Positions 63,597-64,000 of a stretch of 64,000 bases of DNA are shown piece after piece. Both the position numbers and the translations under genes were made by a program. The stretch spans positions 186,001 to 250,000 of the forward strand of contig NZ_BAABDD010000006.1 in assembly GCF_039539445.1 (NCBI RefSeq), written 5' to 3'. Origin of the DNA: Salinactinospora qingdaonensis (GTDB taxonomy: Bacteria > Actinomycetota > Actinomycetes > Streptosporangiales > Streptosporangiaceae). How positions within the stretch are numbered: position 1 is the first letter of the stretch; every line of letters starts with the position of its first letter. The notes below the pieces were generated by a model. The model did not search any database. It was given only the letters and a program-made list of their open reading frames with translations, and had not been told where the DNA came from.

Positions 63597-64000
63597 TCAC
63601 CTGTTGCCGGCGGTGGAGCGGTCCATGGTGGGCTGTTCGCTCTCAGCGGCAGGGTTGTGCCCGTGGCGAGGGCTGCGCCCGCGGTTGCCGCGGCGAGCGG
63701 ACCGCTCAGCGTCGGCGTCGTCGCTGTGCTGACCGCGAGCGCTGTCAGCGGGGCCAAAGCCTTCGCCCGCAGGCGTGGCCGTTGCGGCAGACTCGCCTGC
63801 CTCAGCGGGGCGGGTGAGCGAGACAGTGGAGACGGCCGCGTCGCTGTCCTCAGCGACGATGTCCCCGGCTCCCTGACCCATGCGGGCCGCGCGAATGGCT
63901 TGCTGCTCCTCGGGGGAGAGCGTCTCGTTCGCGTGTCCCGCTGCGATGGCTTTGGCGTAGGTACGGGTTTCGCTACGGCCGTTGATGGAGGTCAAGACCA
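63597..64000 (-). CDS. C-terminal part of an unidentified protein (5' end outside window)
   Basis: The frame is open to the window edge. Visible: LTSINGRSETRTYAKAIAAG, NETLSPEEQQAIRAARMGQG, then an Ala/Gly/Asp-rich, probably disordered tail rich in Arg near the end. The TTG at 63995 may not be the start. Family not recognised. Confidence 0.5.
   Translation of the reverse strand, partial: VLTSINGRSETRTYAKAIAAGHANETLSPEEQQAIRAARMGQGAGDIVAEDSDAAVSTVSLTRPAEAGESAATATPAGEGFGPADSARGQHSDDADAERSARRGNRGRSPRHGHNPAAESEQPTMDRSTAGNR

Overview
This is about 64 kb of high-GC actinobacterial chromosome. Several genes are typical of Actinobacteria: whiB4, the MarP protease, the proteasome activator Bpa/PafE, the BagA/BagB-type ATPase pair, F420-type PPOX oxidoreductases, a mycothiol-type DinB protein and a cobalamin-riboswitch ribonucleotide reductase. 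The style resembles Nocardiopsaceae or a related streptosporangial lineage. That placement is inference; no rRNA is present.

Layout. Positions 1-4.6 kb hold a 5'-truncated UGT-like glycosyltransferase, queC, a glycolipid-binding-domain protein and an alpha/beta hydrolase. Positions 4.8-9.0 kb hold nrdA-nrdB on the minus strand behind a B12 riboswitch and two NrdR boxes; NrdB carries the class Ic (Phe for radical Tyr) signature. Positions 9.2-13.5 kb hold a phosphotransferase, two divergent genes both truncated at one junction near 10.88 kb, and a luciferase-like monooxygenase. Positions 13.5-20.1 kb hold a TPR protein, a NYN-domain protein, a giant ECF sigma/zinc-finger/surface-domain fusion and a degenerate GGDEF-like protein.

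Positions 21.1-35.4 kb are a conserved housekeeping block matching the M. tuberculosis order Rv3671c-Rv3683: marP, CoA-type Nudix, nth, crp, MBL hydrolase, Nudix, ridA, DUF4177, two Get3/ArsA-like ATPases, whiB4, ponA2, (yqeY), metallophosphoesterase. tRNA-Pro(CGG) follows. Positions 36-43.9 kb hold small accessory genes (DUF4352, PPOX, DinB, lipoprotein, VOC, AraC, FAD oxidase) and a dihydrolipoyl dehydrogenase. Positions 43.9-45.06 kb contain no convincing gene but a pair of inverted arrays of ~72-bp repeats. Positions 45-55 kb hold an FAD/Fe-S oxidase fusion, a Nudix-NYN fusion, a DUF2786 protein, a PPOX protein, a stand-alone DnaN-type clamp and an orphan NarL-type regulator. Positions 55.8-64 kb hold tRNA-Ser(TGA), a MinD/EspI-like ATPase, a quinone oxidoreductase, bpa, an S4-domain protein, serS, pheA and a partial gene.

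Intergenic DNA is unusually structured. A dispersed family of short repeats, sharing a core like GATCGAGGCACGAGCGAAC, occurs at least eight times, always between genes, and includes an exact 81-bp duplication. There is also a decayed IS200/IS605 tnpB end, two perfect DnaA boxes, and several perfect hairpins between convergent genes. No CRISPR array, intact transposase, prophage or classical defence island was seen.
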